NCBI RefSeq assembly: GCF_001661915.1
Contig: NZ_LYWY01000006.1
Span: forward strand, 186,001-250,000
DNA length: 64,000 nucleotides
Direction: 5' to 3'
DNA from: Croceicoccus pelagius
GTDB lineage: Bacteria > Pseudomonadota > Alphaproteobacteria > Sphingomonadales > Sphingomonadaceae
The stretch's first letter is position 1, and every line of letters begins with the position of its first letter. Below, one piece after another: positions 1 to 7,002 of this stretch. Made by a program: the position numbers and the translations under genes. Under the pieces are notes generated by a model. It did not search any database. It saw only the letters and a list, made by a program, of their open reading frames with translations, and had not been told where the DNA came from.

Positions 1-338
1 ACCGGGCTGCACAGCGCCTCGGACCAGAACGCGATATAGATCAGCCAGTCGTCCCGCTGCTCGGGATTGAGAGGCAGGATCGCCTCGAGCTGTCCGACGA
101 AGCCTTCGCCCGCACTCTCTTCGCGCCGGCGCCTGACGCGCGCCACCGAGTGGCGATAGGTCGCCAGCAGAATCTCGGCCTTGTCCTTGAAATAGTGAGT
201 CACCGCGGTCGTGCTGCAATCCAGCCTTGTAGCCAGCGCCCGGACCGTAACGGCGTCCAGACCGCCTTCGCAGATCAGCGCGTGCGCCGCTTCGGTAACT
301 TCGCGCATTCTCTCGATAGGATCGACTTCGACCGGCAT
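1..338 (-). CDS. TetR/AcrR-family transcriptional regulator (partial, C-terminus outside window)
   Basis: Only the first ~112 codons lie in the window; the frame runs off the left edge with no stop. Residues ~8-55 make a standard TetR helix-turn-helix (ALATRLDCSTTAVTHYF, then K-DKAEILLATY), followed by the start of the ligand-binding helical domain (DDWLIYIAFWSEAL). The ATG at 338 is chosen because the motif starts within ten residues of it. The gene is divergent from an MFS transporter with 128 bp between them, the usual arrangement of a repressor with its target pump. The ligand is unknown. The spacer carries two inverted repeats listed separately. Confidence 0.85.
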   Translation of the reverse strand, partial: MPVEVDPIERMREVTEAAHALICEGGLDAVTVRALATRLDCSTTAVTHYFKDKAEILLATYRHSVARVRRRREESAGEGFVGQLEAILPLNPEQRDDWLIYIAFWSEALCSP

Positions 339-343
339 TTGCC

Positions 344-410
344 CCGTACTTCCCGCAACCGTGATCGGTTCAATATGACTAGGAGCATTTTGGCCCGCGA
401 GGAAGTACGG
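344..410. promoter_or_regulatory. Inverted repeats in the TetR/MFS divergent spacer (candidate operator)
   Basis: Two symmetric elements are visible. AACCG-TGAT-CGGTT (357-370) is a compact palindrome of the size a TetR dimer could bind. Outside it, CCGTACTTCC (344-353) is exactly inverted as GGAAGTACGG (401-410), 47 bp apart. Both lie between the divergent starts at 338 and 467. Operator function is inferred from position and symmetry only. Confidence 0.4.
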
Positions 411-466
411 TGCGCCGCAAATAGCGCCGAAAAGGCGCGAAAACAGAACGACAAAAGGGAGCAGGC

Positions 467-1789
467 ATGACCACGCAAGAGCCGGAATACAAGGCGCCAG
501 TCCAGATACCGCAAAAGGCAGGCTGGGGTGCCTGGGCCATGGTCGTCGTCCTGACCCTTGCCTATACTGTCAGCTTCATCGATCGGCAGGTGCTGAACCT
601 GCTCGTCGAACCTCTGAAGGCCGAATTCGACCTTTCCGATACTCGGTTGAGCCTGTTACAAGGACTGGCCTTCACCTCGGCCTATATCGTCTTCAGCCCG
701 ATCTTCGGTCGGATGAGCGACACCTCGAACCGCCGCAACATCGTGCTCGGCGGCGTTGCGGTGTGGAGCATCTTCACAGCCTTGTGCGGACTGGCGCGCA
801 ACTACTGGCAGATGTTCGGCGCGCGTGTCGGAGTCGGCGCGGCAGAGGCCAGCCTGACGCCTGCCGCATGGTCGATGATCGCGGACCGCTTTCCGCCGCA
901 CCTCCTGCCGCGGGCGATGTCGATCCTGTTGATGGGCCCCTACATCGGCGGCGGCCTTGCCCTGATCTTTGGCGGACTGCTGCTGGAATTTGCCGAGAAC
1001 AACAGCTTCGGATCGCTCGATGCGTGGCAGGTCGTGTTCATCGCCGCCGCCGTGCCCGGTGTCCTGATCTGCGCGATTCTGCTCCTTATCCGCGAGCCTG
1101 CTCGCAGTGCCGACAAGGACGGAGCCGAAGAAGCCGCAATGCCGCTTGCCGAAGTCTGGCGCGGTTTCAGGGCGCGGGGGAAGTTCTACTTCAATTTCTA
1201 TGCGGGGATGAGCGGGATCGTCATCGCGCTCTACGCCTTTCCGGCTTGGATGCCTGCCGTCCTGATGCGCAAGTTCGGGGCAGAGGCGGCCTCGGTCGGC
1301 CTGCATTACGGCACGCTGGTACTGATCGGTGGGTCGCTCGGCGTTCTTGCCGGACCGACATTGGGCAGGCTGCTGGAAAAGAAGGGGCTCAAGGGCAGCC
1401 TCATGGTCGTCCCGCTGATCGGGGCCAGCGCGATCTTCCTGCTCTCGATAGGGCTTGCGCTGGCAGGTTCCTACGAGGCGGGACTGGTCTTCGGAGGTCT
1501 CGCCAGCTTTGCCTACTCGCTGCCAATGGCCGCAGCATCGGGAGCGCTGCAGATCGTCACCCCGAACCGCATGCGCGGCATGGCGAGCGCGATCTATGTC
1601 TTCATCGTTTCCGTCATCGGCCTTGGTGCCGCGCCGACGATCGTCGCGCTCATCACCGATCTCGTGATCGGAGACGAAGCGCGGGTCGACCAGTCGCTTG
1701 CGATCACTTGTGCAGGAGCTGCTCTGGTCTCACTTTTCCTCCTGGTGCGCGCGCGACGGGCCTATATCGATCTTGCGGCGAACGACTGA
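467..1789 (+). CDS. MFS transporter
   Basis: Predicted 440-residue inner-membrane protein with about twelve hydrophobic segments and a soluble central loop (~210-235), the standard major facilitator layout. The loop after the second helix reads FGRMSDTSNRR, a variant of the MFS motif A (G-x3-D-R-x-GRR). The N-terminus contains the FIDRQVLNLL stretch common in the proteobacterial MFS group near spinster-like and sugar-acid porters. AAAAGGGAG precedes the ATG. The divergent TetR gene suggests ligand-induced expression. The substrate cannot be read from sequence. Confidence 0.9.
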   Translation: MTTQEPEYKAPVQIPQKAGWGAWAMVVVLTLAYTVSFIDRQVLNLLVEPLKAEFDLSDTRLSLLQGLAFTSAYIVFSPIFGRMSDTSNRRNIVLGGVAVWSIFTALCGLARNYWQMFGARVGVGAAEASLTPAAWSMIADRFPPHLLPRAMSILLMGPYIGGGLALIFGGLLLEFAENNSFGSLDAWQVVFIAAAVPGVLICAILLLIREPARSADKDGAEEAAMPLAEVWRGFRARGKFYFNFYAGMSGIVIALYAFPAWMPAVLMRKFGAEAASVGLHYGTLVLIGGSLGVLAGPTLGRLLEKKGLKGSLMVVPLIGASAIFLLSIGLALAGSYEAGLVFGGLASFAYSLPMAAASGALQIVTPNRMRGMASAIYVFIVSVIGLGAAPTIVALITDLVIGDEARVDQSLAITCAGAALVSLFLLVRARRAYIDLAAND

Positions 1790-2126
1790 CGCTTTGTGAT
1801 CGTCGAGGCTGGCACATGCCGACCAGATTCTTACAGCATGGACAGTGCCTCGACGGCTTGGCTGGAGCGGGAGCGGTAGCCAGTTGGCTACTTCGGGGCC
1901 AGAAAGCAGATTTTCAGGTAACGCCCCCAATTACTGCCAGTCATCAAGCGCCTTATTTCTTCGTTTGGTTGTAAACCACCAATGGGATCGCCATCTTAAG
2001 GACAGCTACCTGTCGCAATCGACGGTCTTGGGCGTTCATATAGAAGCGCCGTTTCCTTCCCTTTCGCCTCTTAGCCGCAGCCGCGGCCAATCCCGGCTCG
2101 CTGCATCTCGCGTAAAAGGAAGTCCA
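1790..2126. other. Intergenic region with two hairpins, no gene seen
   Basis: This 337-bp gap between the MFS gene and the cold-shock-like gene has no convincing coding frame. Right after the MFS stop, CGTCGAGGC (1801-1809) pairs with GCCTCGACG (1847-1855). Further on, GTAGCC-AGTT-GGCTAC (1876-1891) is a perfect 6-bp hairpin. Neither has a U-run, so they may be 3'-end structures rather than classical terminators. The second half is likely the promoter and 5' leader of the next gene, but no clear -35/-10 pair was found. Confidence 0.4.
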
Positions 2127-2378
2127 ATGTCTCATTTCGGCAAGATCAAGTGGTACAACAGCGGCAAGGGTTCGGGCACAATCTTGCCCGAAGAGGGCGG
2201 CGATGCGCTTCCCTTCCGCAAGTCCGACCTGCAACAGGAAGGACAGGAGCCCAAAAGCGATCAGCGTTACAGCTACGAAACCAGCGAAGTCGATGGCGGG
2301 AAGAAGCGTGCAGTCAACTTGCGTCAGCAGGGTGAAAGCCAGACCGTCGAGGAACAGGCGCGCGCTCAACAGGGCTGA
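2127..2378 (+). CDS. Cold-shock-domain-like small protein, RNP motifs degenerate
   Basis: Predicted 83-residue protein with the outline of a CspA-type OB fold: start GKIKWYNSGKGSG, a central acidic turn and an end VDGGKKRAVNL matching the last strand of cold-shock proteins. In CspA the RNP1 motif is K-G-F/Y-G-F/Y-I; here it is K14-G-S-G-T-I19, so both stacking aromatics are missing. The RNP2 region (VFVHI in CspA) is ALPFR. Trp9 is kept. The ATG has AAAAGGA nine bases upstream; an in-frame upstream start would add an unrelated N-terminus. It may be a non-canonical or lost-RNA-binding CSD. It heads a group of small genes on the same strand. Confidence 0.75.
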   Translation: MSHFGKIKWYNSGKGSGTILPEEGGDALPFRKSDLQQEGQEPKSDQRYSYETSEVDGGKKRAVNLRQQGESQTVEEQARAQQG

Positions 2379-2437
2379 TGAAAGTGCATGGCTGGGGGAT
2401 CTCCCTCAGCCATCGCTACCAAGAAGGCGCTATTGCG

Positions 2438-2638
2438 ATGAACCTTAACCAACTTCTGCACAATCACCAGCGGGCCAAACTGAATGCCCGACAGGTCCGC
2501 TCGAGCGAGGATCGGGAAACCTATTTCGATCTGGTCGGCTACTACGCGAAGCGCATAACGGATTGGCGCCGCACCAAGGGCCTGTCGGATATCGGCTGGC
2601 CGCGAGACGAGCGACCTAACCAAGGGGTAGGACAATGA
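2438..2638 (+). CDS. Small hypothetical protein (66 aa)
   Basis: Predicted 66-residue, mostly helical, charged protein beginning MNLNQLLHNHQ and containing YYAKRITDWRR. From memory it resembles a family of short sphingomonad proteins with a start like MxLNxLLxxHQ; no function is known to me. Its stop overlaps the next start as ATGA (2635-2638), so the two are probably translationally coupled. It lies 59 bp after the cold-shock-like gene and may share its transcript. Confidence 0.65.
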   Translation: MNLNQLLHNHQRAKLNARQVRSSEDRETYFDLVGYYAKRITDWRRTKGLSDIGWPRDERPNQGVGQ

Positions 2639-2838
2639 GCACTTTGCCCGAAACAACCAGCACCACTGGAAAAGGCCCTTGGGAAAACGAAGGCGGCGCA
2701 CTGGCACCGCATTCTTCTTCCGAATTACCCGACGGTATTACCGCCATTCCGGTCACGCATTACCGGGTGGGGAACTACACCTACACCAACCTTCGCGATG
2801 CGATGGCTGAATATCAGCGGCAAGCTCCAGGTGACTGA
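2635..2838 (+). CDS. Small hypothetical protein (67 aa)
   Basis: Predicted 67-residue soluble protein; the first half is Ser/Thr/Gly-rich and likely disordered, the second half has a compact stretch (THYRVGNYTYTNLRDAMAEYQ). The start overlaps the previous stop by four bases (ATGA) and the GGGGTAGGAC before it can serve as ribosome-binding site. The stop codon sits inside a terminator hairpin, so this is the last gene of the cold-shock-like transcript. No function recognised. Confidence 0.65.
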   Translation: MSTLPETTSTTGKGPWENEGGALAPHSSSELPDGITAIPVTHYRVGNYTYTNLRDAMAEYQRQAPGD

Positions 2839-2872
2839 TAAGAGCGGCCTACCGGCCTCATCAGTGACTTTT
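2831..2872 (+). terminator. Intrinsic terminator after the small-protein operon
   Basis: GTGACTGAT (2831-2839) pairs with ATCAGTGAC (2860-2868) with one mismatch; an inner GGCC/GGCC pair extends the stem, and TTTT follows directly. It separates the 2127-2838 unit from the gene at 2886. Confidence 0.7.
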
Positions 2873-2885
2873 CAGAAGGAATAGC

Positions 2886-3077
2886 ATGGCAGACTTAAAG
2901 AAGTTCGTGCTGTTCCAGCGCGGTGACAGTTCTCAAGTGGCGTGTCAGGTCTCTCGGGTCCTCTACGTAACCAAGAGCGACCGCGGTGCGACCCTGCATT
3001 TTGGCGGCAACGCGCAAGTCAATGTCCAGCAAAGCTTCGAGGAGGTTCTGGCCTCGTTGGCAGAAACCCAAGCGTAA
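2886..3077 (+). CDS. Small hypothetical protein (63 aa), FlbD-like pattern
   Basis: Predicted 63-residue protein with a good ribosome-binding site (AGAAGGAATAGC before ATG). The pattern of alternating hydrophobics, then TLHFGGNAQVNVQQSFEEVLASL, resembles small beta-rich proteins of the FlbD/YlzI kind (strand-turn-strand then a short helix), but the match is by eye only. It follows a terminator, so it probably has its own promoter in the 48-bp gap. No flagellar genes are nearby, which argues against a flagellar role. Confidence 0.6.
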   Translation: MADLKKFVLFQRGDSSQVACQVSRVLYVTKSDRGATLHFGGNAQVNVQQSFEEVLASLAETQA

Positions 3078-3132
3078 CGCCGTAAAGACCGTTTCCAAAC
3101 CTTCGAGGGATGCGGATAACGAGGATCGGCAA

Positions 3133-3414
3133 ATGACCAGATCGGTCGATATACCACTATCCAGGCGAGATGCTGTCGAGATGTGCCGCGCGGCCCGCGT
3201 GGGCATCTATGATAGCGAACAGCTCGATCAGAATCTCACCCGAATCTATTGCAAGACCGAAACGGGGGCGGACGAGTTGCGGCGACAGCTTTCCACCCCG
3301 ACCCAGCCGTCGACGTACCAACGCGACCGCTCCGGGAGCAGTCGAACCGCCCTGAGCGCGAGCACAGGTCGAGGAATTACAAGTCGCGCCAAGCCCAGGC
3401 AGCGGGTCGGTTGA
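3133..3414 (+). CDS. Hypothetical protein (93 aa)
   Basis: The frame starts at an ATG with GAGGA 7 bases upstream. Residues 1-52 look like a real small protein (SRRDAVEMCRAARVGIYDSEQLDQ), while residues ~53-93 are rich in Ser, Thr, Arg and Gly and read like translated non-coding sequence, so the original gene may have ended earlier or been shifted. It is convergent with dnaN, with 54 bp between. No family recognised. Confidence 0.45.
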   Translation: MTRSVDIPLSRRDAVEMCRAARVGIYDSEQLDQNLTRIYCKTETGADELRRQLSTPTQPSTYQRDRSGSSRTALSASTGRGITSRAKPRQRVG

Positions 3415-3468
3415 AACGTCCGGTGCCGCCCCACAGAGCAGCCTGCTTCTTCCTTAAATGGCGCTCTA

Positions 3469-4605
3469 CTAAACCCGCATCGGCATCAGAACGTAGAGAG
3501 CCGGGCTCGCATCGTTCTGACGGATCAGTGTCGGCGCGCCCGCATCGGCAAGGTGGAGTTCGACGTTGTCACCCTCGATCTGGGCGAGGATGTCCTTCAG
3601 ATAATTCGCGTTGAAGCCGATCTCCAGACCCTCGCTGCCATAGGCAGCGGCGATTTCCTCGGCCGCGGTGCCGTTGTCGGGCGACGTGACGGATAGCGTT
3701 ACGCGGTCGTTGTCGACGGACATCTTCACGGCGCGGGTCTTTTCGGTCGCGATGGTCGCAACGCGGTCGACGCCGGCAAAGAACGACTTGGGGTCAAGCT
3801 TCAGCAGCTTGTCGTTGCCGGTCGGGATGACGCGGCTGTAATCGGGGAACGTGCCGTCGATCAGCTTGCTGGTGAGGACGATGCCGCCCTCTCCGCCGAG
3901 CGTGAAGCGGATCTTGCTGGCCGACAGGTCGATCTGGACGTTGGAATCGAGGGATTCTTCCAGAAGCTTGCGCAGTTCGGCAACGCATTTGCGCGGCACG
4001 ATCACGTCGGGCATCCCCTCTGCGCCATCGGGGCGCGGAATGGTGAAGCGCGCGAGGCGGTGACCGTCGGTGGCTGCCGCCTTCAGAACCGGCTGTCCGC
4101 CCGGGCCGTCATCGGCCACGTGGAAGAAGATGCCGTTGAGGTAGTAGCGCGTTTCTTCGGTGCTGATCGCGAAACGGGTGCGATCGACCAGCTGCGCCAG
4201 CGTGGCGGCCGGAACCTCGAACGTTGTCGGCAGGTCGCCTTCGACGATGACGGGGAAGTCGTCACGCGGCAGGGTGGGAAGCTGGAACCGGCTGCGCCCG
4301 GCCTTCACGACCATGCGGTTGTCCGCGGTTTCCAGGCTGACCTGCGAACCGTCGGGCAGCTTGCGCGCAATGTCGAACAACAGGTGGGCCGATACAGTGA
4401 TCGCGCCCGGACTTTCGACCGAGGCGGCGGGCATGGCTTCCACGACCTGCAGGTCGAGGTCTGTCGCCATCACCTTGACGGTGCCGTCGGCCTTCGCCTC
4501 GATCAGGACGTTGGACAGGATCGGGATCGTGTTGCGGCGTTCTACCACCGACTGCACGTGGGACAGGCTGTGCAGCAGGGTTGCCCGTTCGATCGTCGCC
4601 TTCAT
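3469..4605 (-). CDS. dnaN: DNA polymerase III subunit beta (sliding clamp)
   Basis: Predicted 378-residue clamp protein, the usual length. The homodimer encircles DNA and tethers polymerase III and other repair and replication factors. The start MKATIERATLLHSLSHVQSVVERRNTIPILSNVLIEA is a classic beta-clamp N-terminus (shown in pieces: MKATIERATLL, ERRNTIPILSNVL), and the C-terminus ends in the conserved VLMPMRV. A start 17 codons upstream would add an atypical tail; the chosen ATG has GGGGATCT upstream. dnaA is not adjacent, as is common when dnaN lies apart from the origin in alphaproteobacteria. Confidence 0.97.
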   Translation of the reverse strand: MKATIERATLLHSLSHVQSVVERRNTIPILSNVLIEAKADGTVKVMATDLDLQVVEAMPAASVESPGAITVSAHLLFDIARKLPDGSQVSLETADNRMVVKAGRSRFQLPTLPRDDFPVIVEGDLPTTFEVPAATLAQLVDRTRFAISTEETRYYLNGIFFHVADDGPGGQPVLKAAATDGHRLARFTIPRPDGAEGMPDVIVPRKCVAELRKLLEESLDSNVQIDLSASKIRFTLGGEGGIVLTSKLIDGTFPDYSRVIPTGNDKLLKLDPKSFFAGVDRVATIATEKTRAVKMSVDNDRVTLSVTSPDNGTAAEEIAAAYGSEGLEIGFNANYLKDILAQIEGDNVELHLADAGAPTLIRQNDASPALYVLMPMRV

Positions 4606-4779
4606 TTCAATCAGATCCCCTTTTGCCCGACCGTGTCGAGAGGACCGACCGGGCATGAAATACGGTCAAACTTTCCTAGCGGATGGGTGAGACCGGACAA
4701 GGCGAACGAAAAGGGAACGGGTCGATTCTGGGGATAAAAGGCCGCGTAAGACCCACTTGGTCCACCGTAAAAGGTGGGA

Positions 4780-5139
4780 TCAGGCGAAATCAGACGGCTC
4801 GTAGAACGGCCTGATCTCGATCTCGCTGGGTCCCGGCATCGGATTGGGGCACTTCTTCGCCCAGGCCACTGCCTCGTCCATGTCGGCGACTTCCCAGATC
4901 CAGTAACCGGCAACCAGTTCGCCGACCGCCTCGAACGGGCCACAGGTCACGGTGCGTTCCTCGCCGTCGAAAGCAACGCGCACTCCGTGGCTCGTGGGCT
5001 TCAGGCCGTCGCCCGACACGATGACGCCCGCCTTGGCCAGTTCGTCGTTGAACCGGTCCATTTCGGCGAAGGCCTGCTCGGTCGGCAGAATACCGGCTTC
5101 GCTTTCTTTGGTGGCTTTCACCAGGACCATCACGCGCAT
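4780..5139 (-). CDS. YCII-related (DGPF-type) protein
   Basis: Predicted 119-residue protein with the YCII/DGPF dimeric alpha-beta barrel pattern: MRVMVLVKATKESEAG at the start, MDRFNDELAKAGV in the first helix, then a strand pair and VADMDEAVAWAKKCP before the conserved EIRPFYE. These proteins are common next to ECF sigma factors or as small enzymes of unclear substrate. Here no sigma factor is adjacent. It is the last gene of a minus-strand run from 9390; a 17-bp gap separates it from the upstream acetyltransferase. Confidence 0.85.
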   Translation of the reverse strand: MRVMVLVKATKESEAGILPTEQAFAEMDRFNDELAKAGVIVSGDGLKPTSHGVRVAFDGEERTVTCGPFEAVGELVAGYWIWEVADMDEAVAWAKKCPNPMPGPSEIEIRPFYEPSDFA

Positions 5140-5156
5140 GCCAGTCTCTCTCGCAG

Positions 5157-5627
5157 CTATCCCGCGCTCTCTATGTCGAGATGCAGGAACTGGTTGAAAT
5201 CGCTGGCCTCATAGTCCGAAAAAACCCCGCAGTTCGCAAATCCGCGCTTGCGGTAAAGCGCGAGCGCAGGTTCGAACGATGAACCCGAACCCGTTTCCAG
5301 ATAGAGACCGCGATATCCCCTCGAACGCGCTTCATCGATGATGGTTTCGAGAATCTGCGCAGCGGCACCGCGCCGTTCAAATTCGGGAGCCGTCCGCATC
5401 GATTTCACTTCTGCCGTGCCGTCGCCAAGCGCCTTGATCGCACCGATGCTGGCGATCGTGTCGCCGTGCCACGCGGACCAGACCGTCACGCGCGGGTCCT
5501 GCAGCGCCGTCAGGTCGAGCGCGAACACGCTCTCTGCCGGAGAATTGGCCTGCATCCCGGCAAGATGCAGCGCCAGCAGGCGGCGGGTCTGCTCGCTGCT
5601 CAGATCGTCTTCGCGTATCGTGAACAT
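5157..5627 (-). CDS. GNAT family N-acetyltransferase
   Basis: Predicted 156-residue protein with the GNAT fold: AEVKSMRTAPEFERRGAAAQILETII carries the acetyl-CoA pyrophosphate-binding loop (R-R-G-A-A, a variant of Q/R-x-x-G-x-G/A), and GYRGLYLETG followed by ALALYRKRGFANCG is the typical motif B. The substrate is unknown. It lies between fabG (20-bp gap) and the YCII gene, so co-transcription is likely. The start MFTIREDDLSSEQ at 5627 gives a standard GNAT length. Confidence 0.88.
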   Translation of the reverse strand: MFTIREDDLSSEQTRRLLALHLAGMQANSPAESVFALDLTALQDPRVTVWSAWHGDTIASIGAIKALGDGTAEVKSMRTAPEFERRGAAAQILETIIDEARSRGYRGLYLETGSGSSFEPALALYRKRGFANCGVFSDYEASDFNQFLHLDIESAG

Positions 5628-5647
5628 GCGAGCAGTCCCCTGCCGGA

Positions 5648-6406
5648 TCAGATCATCGCCATGCCGCCATTTACGTGCAGCGTCTGGCCCGTGACATAAC
5701 CCGCTTCCTTCGACGCGAGGTAGGCGACCGCTGCCCCGATGTCCTCGCCCTCGCCCATGCGGCCCATCGGGATGCGGGCATTCAGCGCGTCCTTCTGCGC
5801 GTCGGGCAGAACGTCGGTCATCGCGGTGCGGATGAAGCCGGGGGCGACGCAGTTCACGGTGACGTTGCGGCTGGCCAGTTCCTGCGCAAGGCTCTTCGAC
5901 AGGCCGACAAGGCCCGCCTTGGCCGCGGCGTAATTCATCTGGCCGGGATTGCCGGTCGTGCCGACAACGCTGGTAATCGAAACGATGCGGCCGAACTTGG
6001 CCTTCATCATCGGGCGCGTCGCGGCGCGCATCAGGCGGAAGGCGGCGGACAGGTTGATGTCCAGCACCTGCTGCCAATCTTCGTCCTTCATACGCATCAT
6101 CAGCCCGTCGCGAGTGATGCCGGCATTGTTGACGAGGATGTCGAGGCTGCCCAGCGTGTCGATCGCGGCGGGGACGAGTTCTTCCACCTGCGTCGTGTCC
6201 GACAGGTTGCAGGTGATCTCGACGTGATCGCCGCCGATTTCCTCGTTAAGCTGTTCGCGAAAGGCGCGCAGCTTGTCACCGTTGGAGCCTGACAGCGCCA
6301 GCCGTGCGCCCTGCCTGGCAAGGGCGATGGCGATGGACGAACCGATGCCGCCGCTGGCCCCGGTAACGAGCGCGGTCATGCCGCTGAGGTCGAACATCTT
6401 GTTCAT
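5648..6406 (-). CDS. fabG: 3-oxoacyl-[ACP] reductase FabG
   Basis: Predicted 252-residue short-chain dehydrogenase that reduces 3-oxoacyl-ACP with NADPH in type II fatty-acid synthesis. Visible signatures: TGASGGIG cofactor loop at 15-22, NNAG at 93-96, catalytic Ser146 (ITSVVG), Tyr159 and Lys163 (YAAAKAG). The C-terminus ends in TGQTLHVNGGMAMI, as in FabG. The start overlaps the stop of the upstream gene as ATGA, so it is translationally coupled to an exported unknown protein that separates it from fabD. Confidence 0.95.
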   Translation of the reverse strand: MNKMFDLSGMTALVTGASGGIGSSIAIALARQGARLALSGSNGDKLRAFREQLNEEIGGDHVEITCNLSDTTQVEELVPAAIDTLGSLDILVNNAGITRDGLMMRMKDEDWQQVLDINLSAAFRLMRAATRPMMKAKFGRIVSITSVVGTTGNPGQMNYAAAKAGLVGLSKSLAQELASRNVTVNCVAPGFIRTAMTDVLPDAQKDALNARIPMGRMGEGEDIGAAVAYLASKEAGYVTGQTLHVNGGMAMI

Positions 6407-7002
6407 TCCGACTTTCCTTCTTCACTCAATCCACGAAGCCCCTCGATGCGGATAAGCCGCGCCTTGGCAAGCTGGGGGGCGTAGTTTTCGATAACGGCGG
6501 TCGCGCCCTCTTCCATGGAGACGACCGAGCCACCGGTCATGGCCTGCATGGCTTGCGCCTGTTCCGCGCTGTCGGCCTGCTGTTCGTCGGACAGGATGCG
6601 AAGGTCGCGCATGCTGATGCGGTTCAGTAATTCCTGCACTTCCAGTCTGCTTGGCGCAGACACCGGCATGGAATTCACGATGCCCATCTCGACCAGATAG
6701 CCGGTCTGCGCACCGAAAGCCGCCGACATCGTCGCATCGTCCCAATCAAGCTCAGCCATGCAGCGGTAGAGGTGGCTTGCCAGCGCGTCGCCCAAAGCCT
6801 CGGTCGGATCGGGAATCGGCCCGCCCGGCTGATAATCGAAATGATCGGTGTAATAGGAAACGTAGGCCGCGCTCTCGGCATCGGTCGCATCCCGCATGCA
6901 GGCGATGTTCGGCGGCACGTCCGCTTCCTGCGCGGCGGCAGCCGACGCGACGGCCACCCCGCCCGCGATCATCGTGACCCAGGTGAGAGCGCCCCAGCGC
7001 AT
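6403..7002 (-). CDS. Exported protein of unknown function between fabD and fabG
   Basis: Predicted 199-residue protein with a signal peptide (hydrophobic 5-23, small residues AAAAQ at ~21-25). The mature part has two cysteines (Cys35, Cys81) that could form a disulfide and is largely helical and acidic (ISMRDLRILSDEQQADSAEQAQ). No family recognised. Its start shares one base with the fabD stop (TGATG), and its stop overlaps the fabG start (ATGA), so it is locked between two fatty-acid synthesis genes. Whether it acts in lipid or envelope metabolism or is only co-expressed cannot be told. Confidence 0.8.
   Translation of the reverse strand: MRWGALTWVTMIAGGVAVASAAAAQEADVPPNIACMRDATDAESAAYVSYYTDHFDYQPGGPIPDPTEALGDALASHLYRCMAELDWDDATMSAAFGAQTGYLVEMGIVNSMPVSAPSRLEVQELLNRISMRDLRILSDEQQADSAEQAQAMQAMTGGSVVSMEEGATAVIENYAPQLAKARLIRIEGLRGLSEEGKSE

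Noticed and set aside
4678..4780. Small hairpin CCACC/GGTGG (4760-4775) as terminator of the YCII gene
   Set aside because: Only 5 bp and no T-run on the minus strand.
5672..6420. Long antisense frames over fabG, asd, M16 peptidase and others
   Set aside because: High-GC shadow frames opposite strongly conserved genes.
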